From Nematopogon swammerdamellus (lineage: Eukaryota > Arthropoda > Insecta > Lepidoptera > Adelidae), in contig OX336343.1 in NCBI GenBank assembly GCA_946902875.1, positions 11,591,361-11,655,360 on the forward strand: a stretch of 64,000 nt of DNA, given 5' to 3'. This document shows positions 31,668 through 43,344 of the stretch, in pieces. The position numbers were made by a program, and so were the translations under genes. A model generated the notes under the pieces. It did not search any database. It was not told the DNA's origin and saw only the letters and a list, made by a program, of their open reading frames with translations. Positions within the stretch are counted from its first letter, which is position 1; each line of letters opens with the position of its first letter.

Positions 31668-32175
31668 TTCGGCCGAGTGCGACTCGGACTCGCGGACCGA
31701 GGATTCCGTACCACTACGTAATTGGCCGGTTTTTATGATTTGATGTTTTGTTTTAGAATTGGCACTATAATCACACTGAGTTTGATGCTTGTATTTATAA
31801 CCGTTTTTACGATAGAGAAAAAACAAAAAAAAAAACAAAATTAAAAAACCCTAAAAACACGTTTCTTGTATGGGGAACCCCATTAATTTTTACTTTTTGT
31901 ATTTTTTGTTATTATTTTTTAGTATATCCACAATAATAATATACAAAAAAATCACATTAAGTATTGAACTTTAAAGCTCTGGAATAATTGCATCGGACAG
32001 AGTAAAATGTACAAACTTACTATAACTTTTTATACAATTAAACAAAGAGTTTGTATTACGTCGCTGCGCTCCTAACTCTTTGCAATTAAACATATTTGTT
32101 TCAAGCAATAGAAGACGGACAAACACCTTACCCGACCGGCGACCTGCCAGCGTCGCTGGCTACGGAACCCTAAAA
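31668..32175 (-). repeat. GTCCGACTCGCACTTGGCCGG-type repeat, copy 5 (rearranged)
   Basis: Begins CGGCCGAGTGCGACTCGGAC, contains CACGTTTCTTGTATGGGGAA at 31859 and ends CTACGGAACCCTAAAAAAAG. Internal order is disturbed by extra AT-rich sequence. Confidence 0.55.
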
Positions 32176-33108
32176 AAAGTGCAATGTTAAATTTAAATCG
32201 TAAAATAAAATAAATGCTAAAACTAATTACTAGCCCAGTTTGGCTTACCTGCATAGCATTGCATAGGCTGCCCTGGCTAAAATAAGTAATTAATAACACA
32301 CAGAACAACGATCGGGCCACACCGCCCGCGCCCGAACCGGACTTTTTTGCTCTGTGTAATAACTAATAACACATGGCCACAATACATATGTGAATACATA
32401 AATATGTACGTACAATGATATACATACGTAGAGAGAACTCACTGCCTGAGACCGACAAAGAAAAGTGGTGATCGGGAGGCAAAACGCGTCTCATGAATAT
32501 TTTAATAACAGTCTGGATAATCTGTCTAGCTAGAGGACAGCTGGAAGGTATGAAGGCGGTTCGGTTGGAAAATGTATCTTGATTCAAAAAAAGAGGAAGG
32601 AATGTGGTTTCCGGAAACTTTTCGATAAAAAAATATTCTATTAATTTTTTTTTTCTTTTTCTATAATTATTATAATTAAATTCCTACCTACCCATCGAGA
32701 ATATACCTAGCAGTCGCCAGGAGCAGCGTGAACGAACGAACTCCGCGGAAGGCGCGAGCGGGGCGGGGCGGCGGCGGCGCGGCGCGAGAGAACCTCCGGG
32801 GACCGCATCGGGGACTCATTTGCTACACGCCCTAATGACCGAACTAAAAGGATGTCCTCCTCGGTGCCTCCTCAAATATTTAGCTGGGCACGTTCGAGGG
32901 GGATACTTTAAGATATTATTGCAAGTATGTATGGCATTATGCCGTTGCTGTGAGGGTGAAATAACTTGAAGTAATGATTTCATTACTCATTTCACGGAAC
33001 TTCAGATAGAAATCATTATTTGAAAATAATATAATTTTGCAGTAATTTTTTATACATTAATAATTATCGTGTATAAAATAATTTCTTAGAATTTAATGTT
33101 AGCCCACT
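32176..33108. other. Non-coding region with GC-rich block
   Basis: A CpG-rich block at 32725-32790 (GGGGCGGGGCGGCGGCGG) could be promoter-related, but no transcript feature is visible. Confidence 0.4.
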
Positions 33109-33304
33109 TATTTTTTTTTTATGTCAACCGGTATGGCGTAGCTTAATCAGAGGAGCTAAAGTACACGCTCCGATCAGCCAATATCAACTTCGAGAAGTTA
33201 GGTGCCATACCGGAGACTTCCCTTTGGATTGCTGGTTATACTAGATTAGAGAACACAGGCGAGGCTGCTATGCGGCTATCTTACATTCAATACGGTGGTA
33301 CCAA
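33109..33304 (-). repeat. SINE family C copy 3 (split by a LINE)
   Basis: Minus copy with poly(A) complement at 33109-33120 and the C body. It is cut at ACGGTGGTACCAA (33292-33304), which is duplicated at 44658-44670 on the far side of the LINE. Confidence 0.85.
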
Positions 33305-36303
33305 GTCCCCGAACGTGCATATATGTACCCAGACATTTAAGTACAAGTATTGTAACACAGCACTGTTCTAGGGACCTGACGACCATCAGGGTATCTAGGG
33401 AGACGGAACTGGGGACCCAACACATCCTGATGGCGTCGTCCTACCTGCCTGGAGAGGAGGAGGCTCCAACTAGACCACTGGAGGACCTCGTCCGCTCCAG
33501 CGAAGACAACAACCAACCGGTAATTATCATGGTGGACTCCAACGCCCATCATCTGCTCTGGGGCAGCAGGACAAACAACAAGAGGGGTGAGGACTTTGTA
33601 GACTTTCTCCTCAGTACTAACCTTGTAATCATTAACAGAGGTAACGAACCCACGTTTGTCTCCTCGCGCTACCAAACCATCATAGATTTGACACTAGCAT
33701 CCAGCACGATAACCAGCTCCCTATCTGACTGGCACGTCTCCAAGGAAGCCTCGTGTTCAGACCACAGATGGATACAAGCCAAGCTGCAGGGAAATCTCCG
33801 GCGACCAGAACCCAAACGGAACCCCAGGAAAACCGACAAGTCGCTTTTCCAGGAAAAGGTACGTAACTGTCTAAGTACTATGCATACGCCTGGTAACATA
33901 AACACAACAGGGGAAATCGAGTCCTGGGTAAACACCATCAACTCGTGTCTAACAAACAACTATCATGATTCCTGTCCACTCAGCGATCCCTCAAAGTACA
34001 AACAAAACAAAAGTAGCTGGTGGTGCCCTAAACTCGAAAGCTTTCGAAAAAGGGTAAGGAAACTTTTTAACAGGGCAAAGAACACTCGAGTAGAGAGTGA
34101 CTGGGACTCTTATAAAGAGACTCTAGCCCAATATAAGCATAGCATTCGGGAAGAAAAAAGAAAATCATGGAGGAACTTCTGCAGTGGTATCGAATCCACA
34201 ACAGAAGCAGCCAGGCTCAAGAAGGTCCTCTCCAGAGAACCGGACAGGGCCTTGGGACACCTAAAGAAACCTGACAACACCTTCACCCAGAATGACGCAG
34301 AGACTAGTGAACTTTTGCTCAATACTCACTTTCCAGGTTCACAAATTATGAACCACGTCAACTGGGTTACACAACAACACACTGATCCTACAGATTCGGA
34401 CTGGACTACAGCTGACAAAGTAGTGACAAAAAACAAACTAACATGGGCCATAAACAGCTTCTCCCCTTTCAAATCCGCAGGAATAGACAACATCTTCCCG
34501 GGACTCCTGCAATGGTCGGGTGAAACCCTAACACCCTTCCTCATAGACATATTCAGAGCCAGTCTTGCTCACAAATATGTCCCAATGATTTGGAGGGAGG
34601 TTAAAGTAGTCTTCATTCCCAAGCCCGGAAGAGAGGACTACACTAGCGCAAAATCATTTAGACCAATTAGTCTGACATCCTTTCTTTTAAAAACCCTGGA
34701 AAGACTCGTGGATAGGGAGATTAGGGGTACAACTATAGTCGAACACCCAATTCACCCACATCAACATGCATACACGACAGGTAAATCCACAGAGACCGCA
34801 TTACACAGTGTAGTCTCCAAAATTGAGTACGCCATGAGCTCAAAGGCATCAACCCTAGGTGCCTTCATAGACATAGAAGGGGCCTTTGACAAGACCACCT
34901 TTGAGAGCATTAATAGAGCATTGACCAGGCAGGGAGTAGACTCCACCCTATGCAGCTGGATAGGCAACATGCTAGAATATAGAGCCATCCAGTTCACTAT
35001 AAACAGCACAACTAGAGGCATCGTAGCCAAAGGATGCCCTCAAGGAGGAGTCCAATCACCACTCCTGTGGAATCTTGTGGTGGATGACCTCATCAGACGT
35101 CTAAACACAGCAGGGCACTACACGGTAGGATATGCAGACGACCTGACTGTGCTGATTGACGGCAAATTCGAAAGCACCCAATGCAGTTTGATGCAAGATG
35201 CCTTCAAAATCATAGAACGATGGTGCAAAGAGTTCTCGCTCAACGTCAATCCCGATAAGACTGAACTAGTTCTCTTTACACACAAACGGAAGTTAGGCGA
35301 CTTAATACTGCCAAAACTCTTCAGCACCCCAATACCCCTGGCAACAGAAGTCAAATACCTGGGCATCACACTTGACAGTAAGCTAAACTGGGCCAAACAT
35401 CTTAATCTTAAAATAAATAAAGCTCGTATAGCCTTTTGGCAATGTCGCAGACTCATAGGTAAGACATGGGGACTCAACCCTAACATTACGCTGTGGCTAT
35501 ACTCAGCTATAATAAGACCTATGGTAACCTATGGTGCAGTAGTATGGTGGCCCAGGACCAAACTCAGCACAGTTATTAACAAACTTCAAAGTTTCCAGCG
35601 TCTAGCGTGCGTTGCGACCACAGGGTGCATGCGCACAACACCCACAGCAGCGATGGAAGCCATGCTGTGCCTTCCGCCTCTTGAACTTTTCATACAACAA
35701 GAGGCGGCAGCCGCAGCAATTAGGCTGAACGTCCTAGGACTGTGGAGGGCTAGTACACAAACACCACACACGACCATACTTCAGGAAATCATGAAAAAAC
35801 ATCCCCTGATAGAGGCACCGTGTGATAGAATCAGGAAAACACACGTGTTTGACAAACACTACTATGTAGAACTAGCTGAGGAACCTAAGGACTATTCGGG
35901 GTCCGAGGTAAGAATATACACCGATGGGTCAAAAACAGGGTCGGGAACAGGGGCAGCAGCTTTCTCACTTGACCTAAACATACATAAGACAATCACTCTA
36001 GGTATTCACAACTCAATCTTCCAGGCTGAGTGCATCGGAATAATAGAGGCAGCAGCGGCAGTACGCAGCAGAGAAATCACTGGTTACCAGATCAGAGTAC
36101 TGTCAGACAGCGCATCGGTGCTACAAGCCCTAAACACCGTGACAATCAACTCCGGACTGATACTCCAGTGCCACCAGGCACTAGAGGGTATAGCGGTAAA
36201 CAACAAGGTAACCCTACAGTGGATCAGGGGGCACAGCGGCTCCTACGGGAACGATGCGGCGGACGAGCTGGCTAAACGGGGCTCCAGCTGGAGTGCAGAA
36301 GGC
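33305..36303 (+). pseudogene. LINE ORF2, first part: endonuclease (partial), reverse transcriptase, RNase H
   Basis: About 1000 codons with no internal stop. The C-terminal half of an AP-type endonuclease (IIMVDSNAHHLLWGS, then IDLTLAS and CSDHRW) is followed by a reverse transcriptase (GIDNIFPGLLQ, SFRPISLTSFLLKTLERLV, ACPQGGVQSPLLWN-like, YADD at residues 613-616 of the frame counted from 33295). Next comes an RNase H domain with YTDGSK (Asp 877), AECIGIIEAA, SDSASVLQAL and WIRGHSG. Endonuclease plus RT plus RNase H is the arrangement of the I group and some relatives. The clade is not settled. It ends where the gypsy LTR begins. Confidence 0.9.
36300..36303. repeat. gypsy target-site duplication, left copy (AGGC)
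   Basis: AGGC precedes the 5' LTR and is repeated at 44112-44115 after the 3' LTR, the 4 bp duplication expected of Ty3/gypsy integrase. Confidence 0.85.
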
Positions 36304-37070
36304 TGTAGCGTTATTCCTGACTGATTAGAATTTTGAAAATTATTTAAATAAGGAAGATATGAAAAAAAGTAAAATGTTGACAGACAGCTGTCAGGGAGAG
36401 AGATGAAAAATATAATGGAAAATGGATTGGATTTTGGTAGATTGAGAGTTTTTTATGTTTTCTGCTGCTGTGAGCCATGTAGACTGCAGTGAATTGAGCC
36501 CAGGACCTGTGGCCGAGGCCTTCTGTAAGGCCGGCTGAAGAGCTGAAGAGGACGATCAACCGGCTCCAGTATTTCATTGAACTGGCTAGCTGCACCCGTT
36601 TATCACTTCGTACGCGGCAGCCTATGGTACCACCAAGATGTAATCAGAAGGCGTTGATTTTGAGTGCGGACATGGGCGGCGGTGTGCGGGAGGAAGAAGT
36701 CGATTACGCCACACCGACCGCCCTCATCATGAAGAATTCGGCAGGAGGAACCTGCATCTACAGCGGAGCTCGTCTGATACGTCCTTGACGCTCGCATCTG
36801 TTCCATTGCATAGTGCTGGAGAAGACCTACTGGATCAGTCTTACGAAGTTGATGAGGATCCTATTCTGCAGGGGCTATGGGCGGTTTTAATGTGGAATAT
36901 CTTGTACTCTGAATATTTTAATTTCTGCTGTGTGTATGTCGTATGGTGTGTTTATTTTTCTCTAATTAATTAAGTTTTTGCTGTATTGTGTGTTCATAAA
37001 GATGCTGAGAATGACATTAAATTACTTACATTGTTAAGACTTTTCCATCATTTTAAATAGAACCCCGACA
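36304..37070 (+). repeat. gypsy 5' LTR
   Basis: Starts TGTAGCGTTATTCCTGAC and ends AACCCCGACA. Short open frames inside it are repeated exactly in the 3' LTR and are not genes. The sequence after it, TTGGCTCTCCGGCGTGG (37071-37087), is the likely primer-binding site, though I could not match it to a tRNA. Confidence 0.95.
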
Positions 37071-37087
37071 TTGGCTCTCCGGCGTGG

Positions 37088-38050
37088 TGTCATTCTCAGT
37101 AAATCTTTAAAATTATATTGTACATTTAGTTATTTACTTATACCTGTATTTGCTCATATGCGTAAACATACTTATATTTGTGAACATACCAATTTTTCCC
37201 CATTTAGCCAAAAATGTTGCTCTATGTCAAAGCTTTGTGTGCGAATATTTAGAAATGTTGAACAGTCCCTCGACACTGAGTGAAAGGCATAAATTATATT
37301 ATTAATTTTTTTTTATTATTATTTTATTTGCATGAGAGGCATGTCTGCGTGAGTATTACATCAGTATGTGGTTCAGGATTAGCGAGACGTCGAGAAGTAA
37401 CTGCTCGGGCTGCACGAGCACACCTCGAGAAGTTGCTGCCTCTTCTTGTTCTCAGAGCGTTGTTCAATTCATCGGCGAAGTCCATACTCCAGGCTGTGCA
37501 GTCGTTCCGGCGTTGACGGGTTACTTCATCTTTTCAGGTTTGATTGATAAGTATTGATATCGTTTTATTGTATAAACTCGGTTGTCATATTTCGGAAAAT
37601 TTTATTATTCTTTTGACAATTTAACATTCGGTGACAGTTTGCAATTTTATTTGTTTTTCTTTCAGTAAGTTTTTTTTTGTTGGTTGACAGTGTAATACTA
37701 AAAAATAATAAGTCGGATAGGTGATTCTCATATAATTTGTATCTGTAAGTAATTTGAAGTAAAAAAAAATTACGATTTTAGGGTCTAATATTTATTTTTT
37801 AAACGGTTTTTTTTCAATTGAATTCATGTTTTGCGTGTATATGTGTATGCACTTGGCATAAAAACGTTAAAAGCTTGTTTAGGTACAATTATTCATATAT
37901 ACCTACTTACTAAATACTTAATTTACTGTACCTAAACAAAGTAATTTATTATATATTCATTAGTTTGTGTCTGTTAACATGTTTTGTTAATTATTCGTGA
38001 TTTTTTTTTCCTTTTCGTGTAATAAGTAATTTTAATTTAAATAATTCAAT
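37088..38050 (+). other. gypsy 5' leader
   Basis: About 960 bp of AT-rich untranslated leader between the LTR and gag. Two overlapping short frames at 37280-37557 show no recognised domain. Confidence 0.6.
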
Positions 38051-39448
38051 ATGGATTCTAAAATAATAAAATTTCAATTTTTGAATAAGGTAGAACTAGC
38101 ATATGAGGTGGCTATCCGCTTAGAAGATCCTGCTGATACTATAGTGGCTTTAAAGAAGCAAATACTTCAGCTTCAATCAGCATTTCCATCTGAGGATATT
38201 CTGGATTCGACATTCGAACCAAAAGTAGATCTTGAGCAGCTGGCGACTACTATTGAATACATCGAGGCAAAGATGATTCAAGCGGAGAGTGATAAGATAT
38301 GTCTCAAACGTCTAGAGTCATTCATAGGTCATACATATTATCGATTACAAAGAATAGATTTATCAGATCATGCTGATTTAAAGCCGACATTACAAATCAT
38401 GCAAGCCAAATATGTAGACTTGGAACGAAAGTGCAATGAATTGTCTTCTTCGGAGTCACTTTCTTCCACGAGCTCATTATCTACAGCTAATACTGTTGTT
38501 CAAGCTATGTCATGTGAGAAAAATAACTCTCTGTCAGAAATAAAGAAATTCTCATTCGGTGGAAAAACGTGTGTCAGGTCATTCCTTCAGAAAGTAGACG
38601 AGTTTGCTTCTGCTAGGAACATTCCACAGGCTAAGCTTTTCGAAAGATGTGTTGAGTTGTTCACCGATGACGCTTTGCATTGGTTCCGCTACATGAAGTC
38701 ATCCGGTAAAGTCGAAAATTGGTCCCAGGTTCGCGAATACTTACTTAGAGACTTTGGTGGCTATGACTATGACTATAAGATGTTAGAGGCTATTCGCAAT
38801 CGTACTCAAGGTTCAGATAAATCAATCACAGTGTTCGTATCTATCATATCAGGGATGTTCCATAGACTAGCTAAGGTTCCCTCAGAGCAAGAACAGCTCG
38901 ATATTTTAATTCGGAATATTAGACCTTGTTATTCCGTATGTCTAGCGCAGAAAATTGTTGACTCTATCGATAGCTTGTTGGCGACTTGTAACAACTATGA
39001 ACGTTACATAGAGAAGGACAAGTCCTTCAAAGAGCCGCCAAAGCCAAATACTAATCCTCTGTCTGCGGAATTTGATTACAAGCCTGCTAATACTAATAAT
39101 ACTTCCAACTTAAATAAACAATATTTTTCAAAAACCTGGAATAATCCTAGTAAAAATGTAGTGGCTGTCGTCTCTCAAACGATCGATTTCTGTGTCCGTT
39201 GTAGAGTAAATGGGCACAACGTGGAAAAGTGCAATAAACCATTTTTTCTGATTTGCTATAAGTGCGGCCTTAAAGGCTTTCATGTAAGGAATTGTCCCAA
39301 ATGCAATCGCTTGACATCCAATGTTGTTCAGGCGTCTGCTGTACCCGCGGTCTCCGCTATAAATCCTGTCTCCTCTGATATTACAAAAAACTTGGAGACG
39401 ACCGAAGTTATCCAAACTTCGATGCTGATGACTGGCAAAGGTGGTTAA
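38051..39448 (+). CDS. gag: gypsy Gag
   Basis: 465 codons from an ATG. The product forms the retrotransposon particle and binds RNA. The N-terminal half has a helical, charged composition (LEQLATTIEYIEAKM region). A Ser-rich linker lies at about residues 135-150. A retrotransposon gag core (about 165-310, with LFTDDALHWFRYMK) follows. Zinc knuckles near the C-terminus are CVRCRVNGHNVEKC (CX2CX4HX4C) and CYKCGLKGFHVRNC, a variant with CX2CX5HX3C spacing. Its last part overlaps the -1 pol frame, with the slippery site at 39385-39391. Confidence 0.9.
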   Translation: MDSKIIKFQFLNKVELAYEVAIRLEDPADTIVALKKQILQLQSAFPSEDILDSTFEPKVDLEQLATTIEYIEAKMIQAESDKICLKRLESFIGHTYYRLQRIDLSDHADLKPTLQIMQAKYVDLERKCNELSSSESLSSTSSLSTANTVVQAMSCEKNNSLSEIKKFSFGGKTCVRSFLQKVDEFASARNIPQAKLFERCVELFTDDALHWFRYMKSSGKVENWSQVREYLLRDFGGYDYDYKMLEAIRNRTQGSDKSITVFVSIISGMFHRLAKVPSEQEQLDILIRNIRPCYSVCLAQKIVDSIDSLLATCNNYERYIEKDKSFKEPPKPNTNPLSAEFDYKPANTNNTSNLNKQYFSKTWNNPSKNVVAVVSQTIDFCVRCRVNGHNVEKCNKPFFLICYKCGLKGFHVRNCPKCNRLTSNVVQASAVPAVSAINPVSSDITKNLETTEVIQTSMLMTGKGG

Positions 39449-42400
39449 AAACTCTTAAGAGCTTTTTCACATCTTATAGGGTGTCTTCGGTCATGTATAA
39501 CAACGAAATTGATAATGTACGTCCTTTTGTTGAGGTTACCATTAATAATGTGGAAATGAGTGGTCTTCTGGACAGTGGTAGTTCGGTTACCATTTTAGGC
39601 AATAACTCCCATCATAACATATTAAAACTAGGTTTTAAACTTTGCAATGCAGACTGTATTTACATCACAACAGCAAGCAAACATAAATTGAAGTCAGATG
39701 GTTATGTTGATTTACCTATTAATTTTTTAGACCGGGTTCGTATTATTCGCTGTTTTGTATTCCCCGATGTGTATCCTTCTTTAGTACTTGGAATAGATTT
39801 TTGGAAGAAATTTGGTTTGCTTCCTAAATTGCATTTTTTAGATATCAAGATGTATAATTTGAACTGCGTAAATACACATGAAAAAATCATTACATCTTTT
39901 TCCAATCTAGACAAAGATCAAACAGTTATTGCGAATAATGTAATTGCTCAATTTCGCAGCATTTCTTTTGAAGAAAAAGGATATTTAGGTCGTACTGATC
40001 TGATCAACCATCGTATTGATACTGGCGAAGCATTGCCAATTAGACAACGTTGTTACCGTCTTTCTCCAGAAAAACAGAATGCACTAGTAGCAGAGGTAGA
40101 TAAGATGTTAGAATTAAATGTTATCGAATCTTGTGAAAGTCCTTGGCTTTCTCCTGTTATAGTGACGCCAAAGAAAAACGGCGAGTGGCGCTTTTGTATA
40201 GACAGTAGGAAGTTGAACTCTGTCACTAAACGAGATGCTTACAGTCTTCCTTTGATTAACGAAATCATTGATAACCTGAAAAATGCAAAATACCTTAGTA
40301 GCATTGATATAGCAAAGGCTTTCTGGGAAATTAAACTTGACCCTGCTGATAGGGACAAGACTGCTTTTTATGTACCGGGTAGAGGTTTGTTCAGATTTGT
40401 GGTTATGCCTTTTGGGCTTACAAATGCTCCTGCTACCCAACAGCGACTTATGAATAGTCTTTTTGGTCCGGAATTTGATAATAGGGTCTTTGTGTATTTA
40501 GATGATATCATTGTAATAAGTTCGACGTTCAATGAACATATTTCACTTTTATTGGCAGTTTTTCAAAAGTTGAGCAATGCAAACCTTACTATAAACATGA
40601 CGAAAAGCTCGTTCTTTAAAAGTGAACTGAAATATTTAGGATATGTTGTTGATGAAAATGGTTTGAGAACGGATCCAGACAAAGTTCATGCAATTCTACA
40701 ACTGCCAACTCCTACCTCTCGTAAAGAAGTAAGGAAATTTTTAGGAACAGCTAACTGGTATCGCAGATTCATTCCAAATTTTAGTACATTGGCGGCTCCT
40801 CTTAATGCTTTGACAACTTCTGGTAAAAATGCTGTTAAATTCTCTTGGACACCTGAAGCTGATGCTGCTTTTATAAAACTCAAGGAGTTACTTGTGTCAA
40901 CTCCGATCCTATCCTGCCCAGATTTTTCTCAACCCTTCGCTATACATTGTGACGCTTCTAACTACGGAATAGGTGCTATGCTTACTCAAGAAATCGAAGG
41001 TCAGGAGGTCGTTATTGCTTATATGAGTAAATCCTTGTCGAAACAGGAACGCAATTACTCCACCACAGAAAGAGAAACGCTGGCAGTTCTTTCAGCTCTT
41101 GAGCATTGGCGGTGTTATATAGATAATGGTATGAAATTTACTATTTATACCGATCATGCTGCACTGAAATGGTTTCTGAATCTATCTAACCCAACCGGCA
41201 GATTGGCTAGGTGGACTATTAGACTTTCTTGCTTTAATTTTATACTTAAACATAAAAAGGGCAAAGAAAATGTTGTTCCTGATATATTATCACGTTCTGT
41301 AACTTCGCCAGGTGTTGACAATAATGGAACCAAAAATGTCAATAATGTGAATACTTTGTCTATCTCACCAAACACTGGCAATGATGACTGGTACGAAAAA
41401 ACATTACTTCGTTGCCAAAATGACCCTGACAATTTCCCAAACTATACAATACAAAATGGTAAATTGCTTAGATATATGAAAAAAGACCCTGGTTACACTG
41501 ATGACTTCTCCTGGAAAGAAGTAGTATCTTTTGATAAAAGATTAGAAATTATTCAAAATTATCATGGTTCCGTTACAGATGTTCATTTTGGTATTTTCAA
41601 AACATTTAGAAAAATCGCATTGCATTATTACTGGCCAAATATGTTTATAGATGTGTCAAAATACGTTTCCAAATGTGATACATGCTTGGCATATAAATAT
41701 TCAAACCATAGCCCTTATGGTTTGATGGGCAAACCGAAAGTGTGTAGTAGGCCATTCCAATTTATTTCTATAGATCTCATTGGGCCTTTACCATGCACAC
41801 GAAAACAGAACCAACACATTTTAGTTGTTACTTGTTGTTTTTCTAAATATTGTTTATTATTTCCTTTAAAGCGCGCCTTAGCGAGTAACGTAATTTACAA
41901 TCTTGAGAACAATGTATTCCTTGTTCATGGAGTACCTCAAACTATAATTTTGGACAATGGATCACAGTTTATTAGTTCTGAGATAAAAACTTTATTTGAA
42001 AGGTATAAAATTCCAAATATATTTTATACTCCCATACATTGTCCACAACCAAATACTGTTGAAAGGTACAATCAGACTATCATAACTGCAATAAGTACTT
42101 TAGTCCGAGATGATCATCGAACTTGGGATCTGATGCTACCTAAAATTCAATTCGCTATGAATAGTTCTGTTAATTGTGTGACCAACTATACACCAGCCTA
42201 TTTAGTTTATGGCAGGGAACTAATTTCTTGTGGTACTTTGTATTCTGGATCTTGCAATATCGATGAAATTACTTTTCTTCCTAGGGATGTCTATGCGACT
42301 AATATCGGTTTTCTCTCTACTATATTTGACAAAGTTCAGACTTCTTTGTTTGAGGCTCACACTAAAAATGCAATGCGTTACAATACCCGCCGTTCATTCA

Positions 42401-42594
42401 AAGAATATTCAGAGAACGACGTTGTTTGGAAAAAGAATTATTTTCAGAGTGACGCTGGAAAATATTTCAGTGCTAAGTTAGCACCAAAGTTCATGAAATG
42501 CATAGTTAGTAAAAAAATATCTCCTATTGTGTACCAGCTATCTGACATCAATGGTAAAGACTTAGGCCGATGGCATATTAAGGATTTGAAATAA
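39379..42594 (+). CDS. pol: gypsy Pol: protease, reverse transcriptase, RNase H, integrase
   Basis: Open in the -1 frame relative to gag; entry is probably by frameshifting because no ATG precedes the protease. Numbering from 39481: aspartic protease DSGSS at 31-35; reverse transcriptase with IDIAKAFWEIKL and the YLDD box at 339-342; RNase H with HCDASNYGIGAML (Asp 491) and YTDHAAL; integrase zinc finger (H-H-C-C, ending CDTCLAYK); and integrase core Asp 765, Asp 825, Glu 861, giving the classic 35-residue D-E spacing. There is no chromodomain; the frame ends at GRWHIKDLK. The order PR-RT-RH-IN places it in Ty3/gypsy. It is uninterrupted and probably active. Confidence 0.95.
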   Translation, partial: YYKKLGDDRSYPNFDADDWQRWLKTLKSFFTSYRVSSVMYNNEIDNVRPFVEVTINNVEMSGLLDSGSSVTILGNNSHHNILKLGFKLCNADCIYITTASKHKLKSDGYVDLPINFLDRVRIIRCFVFPDVYPSLVLGIDFWKKFGLLPKLHFLDIKMYNLNCVNTHEKIITSFSNLDKDQTVIANNVIAQFRSISFEEKGYLGRTDLINHRIDTGEALPIRQRCYRLSPEKQNALVAEVDKMLELNVIESCESPWLSPVIVTPKKNGEWRFCIDSRKLNSVTKRDAYSLPLINEIIDNLKNAKYLSSIDIAKAFWEIKLDPADRDKTAFYVPGRGLFRFVVMPFGLTNAPATQQRLMNSLFGPEFDNRVFVYLDDIIVISSTFNEHISLLLAVFQKLSNANLTINMTKSSFFKSELKYLGYVVDENGLRTDPDKVHAILQLPTPTSRKEVRKFLGTANWYRRFIPNFSTLAAPLNALTTSGKNAVKFSWTPEADAAFIKLKELLVSTPILSCPDFSQPFAIHCDASNYGIGAMLTQEIEGQEVVIAYMSKSLSKQERNYSTTERETLAVLSALEHWRCYIDNGMKFTIYTDHAALKWFLNLSNPTGRLARWTIRLSCFNFILKHKKGKENVVPDILSRSVTSPGVDNNGTKNVNNVNTLSISPNTGNDDWYEKTLLRCQNDPDNFPNYTIQNGKLLRYMKKDPGYTDDFSWKEVVSFDKRLEIIQNYHGSVTDVHFGIFKTFRKIALHYYWPNMFIDVSKYVSKCDTCLAYKYSNHSPYGLMGKPKVCSRPFQFISIDLIGPLPCTRKQNQHILVVTCCFSKYCLLFPLKRALASNVIYNLENNVFLVHGVPQTIILDNGSQFISSEIKTLFERYKIPNIFYTPIHCPQPNTVERYNQTIITAISTLVRDDHRTWDLMLPKIQFAMNSSVNCVTNYTPAYLVYGRELISCGTLYSGSCNIDEITFLPRDVYATNIGFLSTIFDKVQTSLFEAHTKNAMRYNTRRSFKEYSENDVVWKKNYFQSDAGKYFSAKLAPKFMKCIVSKKISPIVYQLSDINGKDLGRWHIKDLK
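39385..39421 (+). promoter_or_regulatory. Putative -1 ribosomal frameshift signal between gag and pol
   Basis: In the gag frame the heptamer A AAA AAC (39385-39391) is a canonical -1 slippery site. Eleven bases later a hairpin CGAAGT (39403-39408), 7-base loop, ACTTCG (39416-39421) can form. The -1 frame opens just upstream, after a TGA at 39376, and runs without stop into pol, while gag ends at 39448. Confidence 0.75.
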
Positions 42595-43344
42595 GAATGT
42601 ACAGTTTCTTTCTTCTTATTGTATTAGTAGTGTGTAGTGCATCTAGGTTATTTGTTTGTGTTTCTGCAAGTGCAGTTATGTCATTATTTTTTTTTCTTTA
42701 GGAATACGCTACCCAGTAACGTTTGGTTTGTTGTTTCGGCTATAACGGTAAATTTTTTTTAATGAAATACTTTTGGCAAAGTGAATACTTTGCTGTTGTG
42801 CTTGTTGTATTAGCGCAAAAGCTAAAATTGTTTTATTTGGGCAACTTTATGGAGTTGTTTTGACATCTATATTCGTACCATGCTTGGGTGTTATATATAC
42901 TTGGGCGCATGCAACGCTTTAAATGCTCTACTTTATTTACTTGGGCGTATACTACGTTTGGGTTTTTACCATAGATGTTATATTATTTTTTCGTTTTGTT
43001 TTATCAATTTTTATTTTTTTTAGGGGTTTCATAAAAAGAGCGGTTCTAATAGCAACTCTATAAAAAAAGCCTAAAGCTATGTACGCTAAATGTTGGTAGT
43101 CACTCTTTGGAGCGTTGGTCATTGAACGTGAAACACACTTCTTAGTTTGGATGTTGGGGTGTTGGTCATTGAATGTGAATTGTGAACCACACTTCAACTT
43201 GAATGTGGATGGATGAAAGAGGTATAGATACATGTGGATGAATGATTGGGTGTGAGGAGACTATTAAACCTCGAAATTTTAAAATTACTTAAGTGTGAGT
43301 GAAAAATTTTTCTAAGGAAAAATTTTACGGGGAAAAGGGGGTAC
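42595..43344 (+). other. gypsy 3' untranslated region and polypurine tract
   Basis: T-rich, no env-like frame. A roughly 40 bp segment (GGTCATTGAA with GTGAACCACACTT-like sequence, 43118-43195) is directly repeated. It ends in GGGGAAAAGGGGGTAC before the 3' LTR. Confidence 0.7.

Noticed and set aside
36344..36973. Open frames within the gypsy LTR, repeated at 43385-44014
   Set aside because: They occur identically in both LTRs and have no protein features; they are non-coding LTR sequence.
42595..43344. An envelope gene in the gypsy element (errantivirus)
   Set aside because: No long frame, signal peptide or transmembrane segment in this interval.
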